In this document: one piece after another, positions 1 through 8,234 of the stretch
Numbering within the stretch: position 1 is the stretch's first letter
Layout of the letters: every line of letters starts with the position of its first letter
DNA from: Mesorhizobium sp. L-8-3
GTDB lineage: Bacteria; Pseudomonadota; Alphaproteobacteria; Rhizobiales; Rhizobiaceae
Assembly: GCF_016756615.1 (NCBI RefSeq)
Contig: NZ_AP023262.1
Span: 3,225,501 to 3,289,500 of the forward strand
DNA: 64,000 nt
Direction of reading: 5' to 3'
Notes under the pieces: model-generated
Seen by the model: only the letters and a program-made list of their open reading frames with translations
Told to the model about the DNA's origin: nothing
Database searches by the model: none
Position numbers and translations under genes: made by a program

Positions 1-336
1 GGCCCTCTGGATCTCGGCCAGCGAGGTGTCGAGCGCCGTCGTGGAAAGTCGCACCTCGCTCCCGGGCAGCAGCAGCTCACGCCCTTCCGTGACGTCGGTG
101 ATGCTTTCGATGCCGTTCAGCCGCAGGATGACGGGCCAGAGGTCGGGATCCTTGAGGTATTTCTCGGAGATGCCGCGCAGGGTTGCGCCAGGCGCCATCC
201 TGACCTTGACGACGTCGTCGGCCATGTCGCTGACGACGGGGGCTGCCGGCGTCTGCGACGACGCGATCCCGGCAGTGCCCGCAACGGCCACAACCAGCAG
301 GAAAGAAAGCAGAATCCTCCCGGTGCCGCTTCGCAT
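1..336 (-). CDS. Secreted LysM-like protein, N-terminal part (cut by window edge)
   Basis: The reading frame starts at the ATG complementary to 334-336 and stays open for 112 codons to the window edge, so the C-terminus is missing. Residues 1-28 form a signal peptide (basic start, hydrophobic core, Ala/Ser-rich end). Residues about 48-92 read as a LysM-like fold: a VRMAPGATLRGISEKYL stretch, then a DPDLWPVILRLNGI segment and a GRELLLPG end, the usual order for a peptidoglycan-binding LysM. In related rhizobial proteins this arrangement precedes a FecR-type domain, but that part lies outside the window. The IS630 element sits about 130 bases upstream and may have displaced its promoter. The protein probably acts in the periplasm or at the wall. 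Its exact function is unknown. Confidence 0.6.
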   Translation of the reverse strand, partial: MRSGTGRILLSFLLVVAVAGTAGIASSQTPAAPVVSDMADDVVKVRMAPGATLRGISEKYLKDPDLWPVILRLNGIESITDVTEGRELLLPGSEVRLSTTALDTSLAEIQRA

Positions 337-482
337 AGGCTCGGCGAACGCGAAACTATCCGTACCCAGGATCGACAAGATGAACAGCCCCTTGGCTGCC
401 AGCCCCAAATGCTATGTCTGGTATGTCTTGTCTATGCTTTGGCGATACATAAGCACACAAGGCCCCTAGTCGCTTGTTTCGA

Positions 483-1103
483 TCAGATTGAAGGGTAGAG
501 ATGCTTCAGTTTGATGCGCGCGTTGGCGGTCGTGAAGTGCCAGCTTGCCTTGGCGTGATGAGTATTGCGGTCGGTCTCCCAGGCAGCGACTTCCTCGATG
601 AGGATGTCTTTGTCGGGGATGCGGCGGTCGAGGCATTGGCAGGATAAGACGCCGAGTTCGGATTCGGCCAGATTGAGCCAACTGCCGTGCTTGGGCGTAT
701 AATGCCACTCGAAGCGTTCGACGAGGCGCCTGGCTTCGGCAGCCGGAAAGGCCTCGTAGAGGGACGCCTTGCTGTGGATGTTGAGATTATCCTGGACGAG
801 CGTGATGGTTGCGGCGTTGGCGAAGTGGCAATCGGCGAGCTCCTTCAGCACATGGGCATAGTCGATTGCGGTATGCCGGTCGGTGACCTTGACATGGCGC
901 CAGCCCTCGAGCGGGGCAAACAACATGAACAGATTGGCGGTGCCGTTGCGCTCATACTCGTAATCGAAACGGGCCGGGCGCCCCGCCTTCATCGGGATCG
1001 GCACTCTTGTTTCGGCGATCAGTTGCTTTGACGTCTCGTCCAAACAGATAAGCGGGCGGTCGGGATCATGCGGCCGCGTGTAGACCGCCAGCACATCCTC
1101 CAT
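483..1103 (-). CDS. IS630-family transposase, catalytic DDE frame (orfB)
   Basis: 206 residues from the first ATG of the frame, but the natural product is probably the A8 frameshift fusion with orfA, whose frame stays open through VIPPKASSAFVAAMEDV. DDE catalytic features are visible: the first Asp in PLICLDETSKQL, the second Asp in TLVQDNLNIHS, and the Glu in HGSWLNLAESELGVL. It ends LKHLYPS, the usual IS630 C-terminus, close to the terminal repeat. The enzyme catalyses cut-and-paste movement into TA dinucleotides. Confidence 0.88.
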   Translation of the reverse strand: MEDVLAVYTRPHDPDRPLICLDETSKQLIAETRVPIPMKAGRPARFDYEYERNGTANLFMLFAPLEGWRHVKVTDRHTAIDYAHVLKELADCHFANAATITLVQDNLNIHSKASLYEAFPAAEARRLVERFEWHYTPKHGSWLNLAESELGVLSCQCLDRRIPDKDILIEEVAAWETDRNTHHAKASWHFTTANARIKLKHLYPSI

Positions 1104-1165
1104 CGCCGCGACGAAGGCGCTGCTGGCTTTCGGTGGGATGACCCAGCACTCCCGGCGATGGGGCT

Positions 1166-1645
1166 TCAGTGCGTTTTTTTTAGCGTCCGCCAGATCGTTG
1201 AATCGCTGGCGCGCTCGACGATGCCGAGTTCCACCACCTTGTCCTCCAGAAGCCTGAGCGTCCAGCGCGCATAGCCCTTGGGCGGTTCCGAGCAGGCCAG
1301 CGCAATCAATTTGGCTTCCTTCTCGCCGTCGAAAATGGGCGGCACCGCCGGCGTTTCCCGCGGCTTGCGGCGCAACACCGCGTCGAACCCCTCTTCCACC
1401 AGTTGCTTGCGCACCCGGTAGACCATCGATGGGCTGGTCTCCAAGACCGCGATGATGCGGCTATCGCTCCACCCCGGGCCCCCTTCCGAGACATCGGCCT
1501 TCAACAGGATGCGCGCCTTCAAAACCTGTCGCGCCGGGGTCTTACCCTTCCGGACCAGCCCTTCCAGCTGCTCGCGTTCTGCGCCACTCAACCGCACCAC
1601 ATATCGCTTTACCGCAATCTCCTTGGCAGTCATGAGAGCCTCCAT
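1166..1645 (-). CDS. IS630-family transposase, N-terminal frame (orfA)
   Basis: 159 residues forming the DNA-binding half of the transposase. A winged helix-turn-helix pattern covers about residues 15-90 (ending in MVYRVRKQLVEEGFDAVL), followed by the RKPRETPAVPPIFDGEKEAKLIALACS linker region typical of IS630 proteins. The frame runs into a stop just after LKKTH, right at the A8 tract. A -1 slip there changes the reading to LKKNALKPHRR and joins the catalytic frame downstream. MTAKE, four residues into the frame, is an alternative start. The two-frame structure with slippage is common in this family and need not mean the gene is broken. Confidence 0.85.
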   Translation of the reverse strand: MEALMTAKEIAVKRYVVRLSGAEREQLEGLVRKGKTPARQVLKARILLKADVSEGGPGWSDSRIIAVLETSPSMVYRVRKQLVEEGFDAVLRRKPRETPAVPPIFDGEKEAKLIALACSEPPKGYARWTLRLLEDKVVELGIVERASDSTIWRTLKKTH

Positions 1646-1861
1646 CGCGAATCATCGCGATCAAAGCGAACCAGCAAAACCTTTCAATTTGGTTGAAACG
1701 ACCGACTAGCCGCAATTCAGCCCGTTGCGGTATGGTGAACGGGACCGGCGATCGGTCCGGCAGAGACTTTTCCGTCGCCTCGGCCCGGTATGAAATGTCG
1801 CGGCGTCGTCATGTGCCGCGGAGGCCGACCTCCTCGGCCCTGGATTGGCTGCGGCGGCGGT

Positions 1862-3454
1862 TCAGTGACCGCCGCCGCCACCGCCGGCCGAGGCGGGAGG
1901 TTTGCGCATCAGCACGGCGAAGATGGCGAGCGAGGCGAACAGCACCGTCAGCAGATAGAAGACATCGATGAAGGACATCACCGCCGCCTGGTGGTTGACC
2001 ATGGCGTCGAGCCGAGCCAATGCCACGGCCTCGCCGTCGAGCCCGCGGGCGTTGAAGTTGCGCGCCATGTCGGCGAGCATCTCTTCGGCCTGCGGGTTGC
2101 CCCAGCGCACATGCTCGGCCAGCCGCGAGAAATGGAAGTCGCTGCGGTGGATGAGCACGGTGTTGATGACGGCCAACCCGACCGCGCCGCCGACATTGCG
2201 CGTGAGATTGAATAGGCCGGAGGCGTTCTTCAGCCGGTCGGGCGGCAAGGTACCCAGCGCCAGATTGTTGATCGGCACCATGCATAGCATCAGCGACATG
2301 CCGCGCAGGATCTGCGGGACCAGCAACTCGTGGAAATCCCAGTCCGCGGTGAGATAGGTCATGCGCCAGGTGCCGGCGGCGAAGCCGAGGAAGCCCACCA
2401 TCATGATGGCGCGCAGGTCGAGGCGGGTCGACAGGAAGCCGGCCAGTGGCGCGGTCAGGAACATGGCGAGGCCGCTGACGAACAGCGCCTCGCCGATCAT
2501 CAGGGAATCGTAGCCGCGAATGCGGCCGAGGAAGATCGGATAAAGATAGGTCAGCCCGTAGAGGCCGATGCCCAGCACGAAGGAGAACAACGAGCCCAGC
2601 GCGAAGTTGACGTCCTTGAAGGCGCGCAGGTCGACGATCGGTTCCTCCCGGGTGAAGACGCGGGCAAAGAAGACGATGGCGCCGACGACGAGGACGATGC
2701 TGAAGATGAAGACGCTCTCGTCCTGCAGCCAGTCGTTGCGCGGCCCTTCCTCCAGCACAAATTCGAGCGAGCCGAGGAAGGCGGCCATGCCGGCGAGCCC
2801 CCACCAGTCGAACTTCGCCAGCAGGCCGCGCTCGGGCTTGTCGAAGTCGATCAGCGTCCAGGCGGCGATGGTGACGAAGACACCGGGGACCACGTTGACG
2901 AGGAACAGCCAGTGCCAGGACATGGCATGGCTGATATAGCCGCCGACCGTCGGGCCGATGGTGGGGGCGAGCGTTGCTACCAGACCGATCATCGGCGAGA
3001 CGACGGCGCGGCGCGACGGCGGGAAGATGGTGAAGGCGGCGGCGAAGACGCTGGGGATCATGCCGCCGCCGATGAAGCCCTGCAACGCGCGATAGACGAT
3101 CATCTGCTCGAGGCTGGTGGCGGTGGCGCAGAGCGCGCTCGCCAGAGTGAAGCCGGCAGCCGACACAGCGAACAGGACACGGGTGGAGAGGAGCCGCGAC
3201 AGGAAACCCGACAGCGGGATCATGACCACTTCGGCGATCAGATAGGAGGTCTGCACCCAGGAGATCTCGTCGGCGCTGGCGCCGAGGCCGGCCTGGATCT
3301 CGGCCAGCGATGCCGAGACGATCTGGATGTCGAGGATGGCCATGAACATGCCGAACACCATCGCCAGGAAGGCGACGATGCGGCGCGTGCTCGGCATGGC
3401 GTCGCGCTGCGGCGCGGCTGCCGGCAGGCTTACCGTGGCGGTTGTGCTGGCCAT
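1862..3454 (-). CDS. DHA2-family (EmrB/QacA-type) multidrug MFS transporter
   Basis: 530 residues, the usual size for 14-helix DHA2 drug/proton antiporters of the inner membrane. The family motif LDIQIVSASL is at residues 41-50 and the antiporter motif C (APTIGPTVGGYI) at about 163-174, followed by WHWLFLVNV. Hydrophobic helices continue to near the C-terminus, which ends in a short glycine/histidine tail. It lies 18 bp downstream of the HlyD-like gene on the same strand, so the two form an operon encoding an inner-membrane pump and its periplasmic adaptor. The substrate cannot be read from sequence. Regulation is probably by the divergent TetR repressor. Confidence 0.92.
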   Translation of the reverse strand: MASTTATVSLPAAAPQRDAMPSTRRIVAFLAMVFGMFMAILDIQIVSASLAEIQAGLGASADEISWVQTSYLIAEVVMIPLSGFLSRLLSTRVLFAVSAAGFTLASALCATATSLEQMIVYRALQGFIGGGMIPSVFAAAFTIFPPSRRAVVSPMIGLVATLAPTIGPTVGGYISHAMSWHWLFLVNVVPGVFVTIAAWTLIDFDKPERGLLAKFDWWGLAGMAAFLGSLEFVLEEGPRNDWLQDESVFIFSIVLVVGAIVFFARVFTREEPIVDLRAFKDVNFALGSLFSFVLGIGLYGLTYLYPIFLGRIRGYDSLMIGEALFVSGLAMFLTAPLAGFLSTRLDLRAIMMVGFLGFAAGTWRMTYLTADWDFHELLVPQILRGMSLMLCMVPINNLALGTLPPDRLKNASGLFNLTRNVGGAVGLAVINTVLIHRSDFHFSRLAEHVRWGNPQAEEMLADMARNFNARGLDGEAVALARLDAMVNHQAAVMSFIDVFYLLTVLFASLAIFAVLMRKPPASAGGGGGGH

Positions 3455-3472
3455 GACAGCATTCCTCGTGCC

Positions 3473-4660
3473 TTAGTGCAGGCTCGCCGTGGTCGAAGGC
3501 GGGGCCGTGCGGCTGTCGACATCGACAATGACCGACAGGCCGGCGCGCAGCTTGCCGGAATTCAGTGCCGCCTCGGAAACGTCGATACGGACCGGGAGGC
3601 GCTGCACGATCTTGGTGAAGTTGCCGGTGGCGTTGTTGGGCGGCAGCAGGGAGAAGACCGCACCCGAGGCTGGCGACAGGGAGGAGACGGTGCCTTCGAA
3701 GGCGGCATCGTCGATGGCATCGACCCGGAAGTGGACCTTCTCCCCCGGCACAAGCTGCGCGAGCTGCGTCTCCTTGAAGTTGGCGACGATGTAGAGCTTG
3801 TTCAGCGGCACGATGGCGGCGAGCTTCTGGCCGGGCGAGACGAGATCGCCCTGCTCGACCGAACGGTTGCCGACGACGCCGTCATAGGGCGCCCGAAGCA
3901 CGGTGAAGGAGAGATCGCGCGCGGCCTTGTCGCGCGCGAGCCTCAGATTGGGGAGGACCGACTCCGCCTCCTGATACTGCGCCTCGAGCACGCCGATATT
4001 GGCCTTGGCGCTTTCGACCTGGGCGTCGGCGCCGGCGAGCGCGGCATTGGCCTGGTCGAGCGCGGTCCTGGCGTCGTCGAGCTGGGCCTGGGTCGATACA
4101 TTGGTCTTGACAAGCTGCGCAGTGCGGTCGGCCGTGCGGGCGGCGTTGGTCGCCGCGGCCGCAGCTGCCGTCTTCTGGGCCTCCGCCTGGCCGAGGGCGG
4201 CGCGCCCGGCCCGGATCTGGGCGGTGATACGCTCCAGCGTCTTGTTCTGGACGTCGATCTGCGCTTCCGCCTGAGCCAGCGCGATGCGGTAGTCGCCGTC
4301 GTCGATGGTCACCAGCGGATCGCCTGTTTTGACGTGCTGGTTCTCCTCGGCGTCGAGGCGCGCGACATAGCCGGTGATCTTCGGCGCGACGAAGGCCATG
4401 TCGGCCTGCACATAGGCGTCGTCGGTCGAGATCATGAAACGGCCCTCGGTCCAGTATTCATGGCCGTACCAGCCGGCGGCGGCGAGAACGGCGATGCCGA
4501 GGATCGGCAGCAGGAGCGACTTGGCCGAGCGGCGCTTGCGTGCAGGCGCTTCCGGGGCGCGGGCAGGAACCGGCACGGGATGGGGGCGTTCCTGCTCGGC
4601 CTTCAGCGTCGTCACGGAGTGGATCGTCGGCAAGGGTTCGGACGCGGCGCGAGCGGACAT
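3473..4660 (-). CDS. HlyD/EmrA-family periplasmic adaptor of the efflux pump
   Basis: 395 residues from the ATG at 4660. The open frame extends far upstream, but that extension lies antisense to the TetR gene and across its operators, so it was rejected; an AGGGAA ribosome site precedes 4660. A cytoplasmic proline-rich N-terminus is followed by one membrane helix (about 48-66), a first lipoyl half (about 85-125, STDDAYVQADMAFVAPKITG), a long Ala/Gln-rich coiled-coil hairpin (about 125-215), a second lipoyl half with FTVLRAPYDGVVGNRSV, and a beta-barrel ending in VDVDSR. This is the membrane-fusion protein linking the DHA2 pump to an outer-membrane channel. No TolC-like gene is present here. 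Confidence 0.92.
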   Translation of the reverse strand: MSARAASEPLPTIHSVTTLKAEQERPHPVPVPARAPEAPARKRRSAKSLLLPILGIAVLAAAGWYGHEYWTEGRFMISTDDAYVQADMAFVAPKITGYVARLDAEENQHVKTGDPLVTIDDGDYRIALAQAEAQIDVQNKTLERITAQIRAGRAALGQAEAQKTAAAAAATNAARTADRTAQLVKTNVSTQAQLDDARTALDQANAALAGADAQVESAKANIGVLEAQYQEAESVLPNLRLARDKAARDLSFTVLRAPYDGVVGNRSVEQGDLVSPGQKLAAIVPLNKLYIVANFKETQLAQLVPGEKVHFRVDAIDDAAFEGTVSSLSPASGAVFSLLPPNNATGNFTKIVQRLPVRIDVSEAALNSGKLRAGLSVIVDVDSRTAPPSTTASLH

Positions 4661-4739
4661 GACATCTGTTCCCTGAAGGACGCTGATTCCTTGAAAGATG
4701 CTGGCCCGACGGCCGCGATGCGGCAGAAGCCAGTTGAAC

Positions 4740-4813
4740 CGAACCGTTCGGTTCGAACTTGACGTAGCGCAAGAAAGCGGGCATATCAAGGCCAATCGAA
4801 CCGAGCGGTTCGA
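4740..4813. promoter_or_regulatory. Paired TetR operators and tetR promoter in the efflux divergent region
   Basis: Two copies of one palindrome lie between the divergent genes. Copy 1 (4740-4755) is CGAACCG-TT-CGGTTCG; copy 2 (4796-4813) is TCGAACCG-AG-CGGTTCGA with perfect 8-bp arms. Between them is a plausible promoter for tetR: TTGACG at 4759-4764, 17-bp spacer, CATATC at 4782-4787, so copy 1 touches the -35 and copy 2 lies over the start region. The shared half-site and the position make these the likely binding sites of the adjacent TetR protein, repressing both its own gene and the efflux operon. Confidence 0.8.
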
Positions 4814-4831
4814 AAAAAGTTCGAGGAAACG

Positions 4832-5524
4832 ATGAGCACCGACACGATGGCGGTTCCACCCGCGGAGGGCGAGGTGCCGGCAGAAAACCGTCGCGGACGC
4901 AGGGCGGCGGGCCAGGATCCGGACAAACGCCGACAGATACTGGAAGGCGCACGGCGCGTCTTCATCAATCTCGGCTTCGACGCGGCGTCCATGAACGACA
5001 TCACGCGTGAGGCGGGCGTGTCGAAAGGCACGATCTATGTCTATTTCGCCAACAAGGAAGAACTGTTCGAGGCCCTCATCGACGAGGAGCGGCAGTCGAT
5101 TTTCGGCAATCTCTACGAAGCGCTGGAGAGCGGGGACGGCGACGTGCGGGAGACCCTCGTCCGCTACGGCATCGCGCTGGCGCGCAAGATCACCTCGCCC
5201 ATGGTGCTGAGGGCGCAGCGCACCGTGATCAGCATCTGCGAGCGCATGCCGGAACTCGGCGTGCGCTTCTACGAGCGCGGCCCCAAGAAGGGTCATGAAC
5301 GCCTGGTCGCCTATCTCACGCGGGCGGTGGAGGCGGGCAAGCTCGACATTCCCGACATCGACCTTGCCGCCTATCAGTTTGTCGACCTGTGCATGGCGCG
5401 CATATTCCGCCAATGCCTGTTCGGCTACCGGACCAAGACGCCGACCGAGGCCGAGATCACGCGGATCGTGACTGCCGGCGTCGATGTGTTCCTGAAGGCT
5501 TATGCGGCGGACAAGCGCGGATAG
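4832..5524 (+). CDS. TetR/AcrR-family repressor of the efflux operon
   Basis: 230 residues. A disordered, basic N-terminal tail of about 30 residues precedes the TetR helix-turn-helix (about 34-78), with the characteristic DITREAGVSKGTIYVYFANKEELFEAL. The remainder is an all-helical ligand-binding and dimer domain, ending with an AefR-like C-terminal stretch (about 95-220). It is divergent from the HlyD/DHA2 pair with two matching palindromes in the gap, so it probably represses both directions until a transported compound binds. The ligand is unknown. The ribosome site is GAGGAAAC just before the ATG. Confidence 0.9.
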   Translation: MSTDTMAVPPAEGEVPAENRRGRRAAGQDPDKRRQILEGARRVFINLGFDAASMNDITREAGVSKGTIYVYFANKEELFEALIDEERQSIFGNLYEALESGDGDVRETLVRYGIALARKITSPMVLRAQRTVISICERMPELGVRFYERGPKKGHERLVAYLTRAVEAGKLDIPDIDLAAYQFVDLCMARIFRQCLFGYRTKTPTEAEITRIVTAGVDVFLKAYAADKRG

Positions 5525-5580
5525 CGTGCGGCGACCTATGATGGGTGGGCGAAGGGACCCCTCATGGAAGCGTCGCGGCT

Positions 5581-5791
5581 GCCGTCATGTCACGGCATGG
5601 ATCCTCGGGTCAGCCTCCGGCTTCGCTTCGCTCGCCTCCGCGCCCGAGGATGACGAAGTGGAGGCGGCGCTGCTACGCGCCGATGGGCGATGAACTGGAT
5701 GATCGGCTGCAGCCTCCCGCGCAATAGGCATCCTCGGGCCTGAGCACGGGGCGCTACGGCGTGCGAGGATCCGTTGCCGTGAAATGACGGC
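5581..5791. repeat. Inverted-repeat intergenic element (MITE/REP-like)
   Basis: The ends are inverted copies: 5581-5607 (GCCGTCATGTCACGGCA then TGGATCCTCG) and 5763-5791, whose reverse complement reads GCCGTCATTTCACGGCA then ACGGATCCTCG. They differ by one substitution and a small indel. Within the 211-bp element are further short palindromic pieces (CCTCGGG and CCCGAGG at 5602-5650) and a TTCGCTTCGCTCG stretch seen in many rhizobial intergenic repeats. There is no coding potential. The whole interval 5525-5857 holds no gene. It could be a non-autonomous mobile element or a REP cluster. Confidence 0.6.
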
Positions 5792-5857
5792 CGGGACCCG
5801 ACGGTGCAGGAAACGCGCACGGCTTGGCAGAGACGTCGCAGGCAAAGACGCCGTCGC

Positions 5858-6187
5858 CTATACAGCCGAACCGTCGCAGCCGCCGGGGTCGATTTCCACG
5901 CATTGGACCTTGTCGTGGTCGGAGACCGGCACTCTTCGCCCCTTGCGCTCGATCACGAGGCCGTTCTTCGGATCCTCCGAAATGCGCCAGCCATTCGCAA
6001 ATCCGGCGGACAGGCTGGTAGCGTTGCCGCAGCCGAAGTCGAGGGTGGTCACTTCGCAGACACCCTTGAAGCAGATCTTCGCCCGCGGCGCCGGACGGCT
6101 CAGCGAACCGTCGACATAGTTGGCGCAGCCGGCGTGTGCCGGCGCGGCGCCGACACTCGTCAGCAATACGGCAAACAGGAATCGCAT
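5858..6187 (-). CDS. Small secreted protein of unknown function
   Basis: 109 residues. Residues 1-19 (MRFLFAVLLTSVGAAPAHA) are a clean signal peptide with an AHA cleavage site. The mature part has six cysteines (near residues 21, 39, 44, 53, 96, 104), suggesting disulfides and periplasmic or extracellular location. A repeated CxxxxC-like spacing and a strongly charged VIERKGRRVPVSDHDK stretch follow. No family is recognised. It stands alone between the inverted-repeat element and ppk2 and is transcribed away from ppk2. Confidence 0.65.
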   Translation of the reverse strand: MRFLFAVLLTSVGAAPAHAGCANYVDGSLSRPAPRAKICFKGVCEVTTLDFGCGNATSLSAGFANGWRISEDPKNGLVIERKGRRVPVSDHDKVQCVEIDPGGCDGSAV

Positions 6188-6326
6188 CTCAGATCATCCC
6201 CCTGGTGCGAAGATGGATCGTCGGCGGACGACGCGCAAGGACATCCGAAAAGGTCGGCTCGGGTGGCATGGGCCACGGGCGCGTGCTTCATGGACGCCGA
6301 ATGCGAATGGCGCTACGATCGACCGC

Positions 6327-6364
6327 CTCCCGTTCAGGTCGGACTCTCCCGTTCAGGTCGGACT
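6327..6364. repeat. Perfect 19-bp tandem duplication
   Basis: The unit CTCCCGTTCAGGTCGGACT occurs twice without a gap, at 6327-6345 and 6346-6364. It lies in the 264-bp gap upstream of ppk2, about 90 bp before its start codon. The unit length is close to two helical turns, so it could be a duplicated regulator site, or simply a slippage duplication. Confidence 0.7.
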
Positions 6365-6451
6365 GGGGCGAGGCGGGAGGATGGACGATTATGGACAGGA
6401 AGAACGACCGCCTGACGATCCATCCTGCGGCGAAATGACGGGAGACGACGA

Positions 6452-7366
6452 ATGGCCGACGAACCGAAGGAGCTCGCCGGCATGGTTCCGGCCGAGATCG
6501 TCAAGGTCTTCCGAGTCAGGAAAGGCAAGAAGTTCCGGCTCGCCGACATCGACCCGGCCGATACGCTGGGGCTCGACATAGAGAAGGACGACGCCAAGCA
6601 ATTGCTCGCCCAGGGCGTCAAGCGGCTTCGCGACCTGCAAGAGAGGCTCTATGCGGAGGGCCGTTGGTCGGTGCTGATCGTCCTGCAGGCGATCGACGCG
6701 GCCGGCAAGGACAGTGCCATCGAGCATGTCATGTCGGGCATCAACCCGCAGGGTTGCGACGTGACCTCGTTCAAGGCGCCGAGCGCGACCGAACTGCGCC
6801 ACGATTTCCTGTGGCGTGCGGCGATCAAGCTGCCTGAACGTGGGCGCATCGGCATCTTCAACCGATCCTACTATGAGGAAGTGCTGGTGGTTCGGGTGCA
6901 TCCGGAAATCCTCGCCGGGCAGAACCTGCCGCCGGAACTGGTCACCGACCAGGTCTGGGAGGAGCGTTTCGCGAGCATCGCCGCCTTCGAGGAACATCTG
7001 GCGCGCAACGGCACGGTCATCCTCAAATTCTTCCTGCATGTATCGAAGGAGGAGCAGAAGCGGCGTTTCCTCGAACGGATCGACGAGCCGGACAAGCGCT
7101 GGAAGTTCTCCGCCGGGGACATCGTCGAGCGCGGCCATTGGGATGCCTATATGGCGGCCTATGAGGACATGATCCGCCACACCGCAACAAAGACGGCGCC
7201 CTGGCATGTGGTGCCGGCCGACAACAAGTGGTTCACGCGGCTGGTGATCGCAGCCACCATCGTGGATCGGCTGGAACGGCTCGATCCCAAGTTTCCGCCA
7301 GTCGACGACGAGGCGCTCAAGGAGATGGAAAAGACGCGCAAGGCGTTGATGGCGGAGAAGTCCTGA
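6452..7366 (+). CDS. ppk2: Polyphosphate kinase 2 family (polyphosphate:nucleotide phosphotransferase)
   Basis: 304 residues, the one-domain PPK2 length. A Walker A-like loop QAIDAAGKDS is at 79-88, the Walker B-type GIFNRSYYEEV at about 134-144, and the lid region with many Arg and Lys (FLERIDEPDKRWKFSAGDI) at about 205-223. These are the hallmarks of the family that transfers phosphate from polyphosphate to AMP or ADP in the cytoplasm. The lid and the ERGHWDAYMAAYEDM segment resemble class III members that accept both mono- and diphosphates, but class assignment by eye is tentative. The gene is monocistronic, with a GGGAGACGACG ribosome site. Confidence 0.9.
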   Translation: MADEPKELAGMVPAEIVKVFRVRKGKKFRLADIDPADTLGLDIEKDDAKQLLAQGVKRLRDLQERLYAEGRWSVLIVLQAIDAAGKDSAIEHVMSGINPQGCDVTSFKAPSATELRHDFLWRAAIKLPERGRIGIFNRSYYEEVLVVRVHPEILAGQNLPPELVTDQVWEERFASIAAFEEHLARNGTVILKFFLHVSKEEQKRRFLERIDEPDKRWKFSAGDIVERGHWDAYMAAYEDMIRHTATKTAPWHVVPADNKWFTRLVIAATIVDRLERLDPKFPPVDDEALKEMEKTRKALMAEKS

Positions 7367-7642
7367 GACGGCCAGCCCTGGATTTCGATCGTTTGCGCCG
7401 CGCCCATCTGCCTGCCGGTGTCCAGCGGATGGGGGGTGACAGAATGAACCGGATACATGGGTTACAGTTCTCCCCCCGTTCGTGTGCGTCGCAGCGCCGG
7501 CTGGTCCGGGTTGCAAGGCGCTGCGACGGCGCAGTTTTCGATGTCGCATGTCGATGACGCCGATCGGGTGCCGGTGGAAGCGCATGGCCCATTCGCCGTC
7601 GCCGGTTTCCTCGGCAGCGACCGCGCGAAAGGGAGGCGTCGG

Positions 7643-8137
7643 ATGGCTGGAGCAACGTCACGTGCTGCACGGGTGATCCGGGCGAACCCCGAGGCGCTTT
7701 ATGAAGCCTTTGTCGACCCCGAAGCGCTGGCGGCCTGGCTGCCGCCTGCGGAGATGACGGGCAGGATCCATCAATTCGATGCGCGGATCGGCGGCGGCTA
7801 TCGGATGTCGCTGTTCTATCCGACCGACGAGCATGACCGTCGCGGCAAGACAAGGGACAGGGAGGACATGGTCGAGGTGCGTTTCGTGTAGCTCTCGCCG
7901 CCGCGCCGTATCGTCGAGGCCGTCCGCTTCGTCAGCGACGATCCGGGCTTCGCCGGCGTCATGACGATGACCGCGACCTTTCAGCCGGTGAGGGGCGGGA
8001 CAGAAGTTATGCTGTTGTTCGAGAACCGTCCACCGGGCCTGCGGCCCGAAGACAACGATGCCGGCGCGCGGCTCAGCCTCGAGCAGCTTGCACGCCGGTT
8101 CGAGGCGGGAACGGAACCGGCGACCGGTCAACGGTGA
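7643..8137 (+). pseudogene. SRPBCC/AHSA1-family protein interrupted by an in-frame amber codon
   Basis: Starting at ATG 7643 (GGGAGG upstream), the frame encodes an SRPBCC domain: RAARVIRANPEALYEAFVDP, AALAAWLPPAEM-type motif and an RIGGGYRMSLFY strand. A TAG at 7889-7891 stops it after residue 82 (EVRFV). The same frame then continues for 81 more codons with exactly the family C-terminal half (LSPPRRIVEAVRFVSDD, ATFQPVRGGTEVMLLFENRP, then LSLEQLARRFE) and ends with TGA at 8135-8137. Relatives have Glu at the amber position, so a GAG-to-TAG change explains it. Full length would be 164 residues. It is probably inactive unless the stop is a sequencing error. Confidence 0.8.
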
Positions 8138-8202
8138 CAAGGCGAGGGCGGCCGCTCCGCCCTCCGGATCAGAGCCGGTAGTCCGCAGGACCCGAGCGGA
8201 AG

Positions 8203-8231
8203 CCAGCGCGGGTCCCATGTTCCCGCGCTGG
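8203..8231. terminator. Hairpin between convergent genes
   Basis: A perfect 10-bp stem, CCAGCGCGGG (8203-8212) and CCCGCGCTGG (8222-8231), with a 9-base loop. It sits between the convergent 3' ends of the SRPBCC pseudogene and the SH3 protein gene. No T-run follows, which is usual in high-GC genomes, so its role as terminator is inferred from position. Confidence 0.55.
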
Positions 8232-8234
8232 AGG

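Larger units (their letters stand above)
469..1706 (-). mobile_element. IS630-family insertion sequence, apparently complete
   Basis: A 1238-bp element bounded by imperfect terminal inverted repeats of about 28 bp. The left end begins GTCGCTTGTTTCGATCAG and the right end, read inward, begins GTCGGTCGTTTCAACCAA; both continue into ATTGAA. It is flanked on both sides by TA (467-468 and 1707-1708), the target duplicated by IS630/Tc1 elements. Inside are two overlapping-phase transposase frames joined by a run of eight A residues (T8 at 1174-1181 on the plus strand), a typical slippage site. Both frames look intact, so the element may be active. It lies between the LysM-like gene and the efflux operon and does not visibly split a gene. 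Confidence 0.9.

Noticed and set aside
2330..4762. Plus-strand frame of 810 codons opposite the efflux genes
   Set aside because: Antisense of well-recognised DHA2 and HlyD genes; composition dominated by Asp, Gly, Arg and His, typical of a high-GC shadow.
4661..5413. N-terminal extension of the HlyD-like protein
   Set aside because: It would run antisense through the TetR gene and both operators; the start at 4660 has a ribosome site and a normal family N-terminus.
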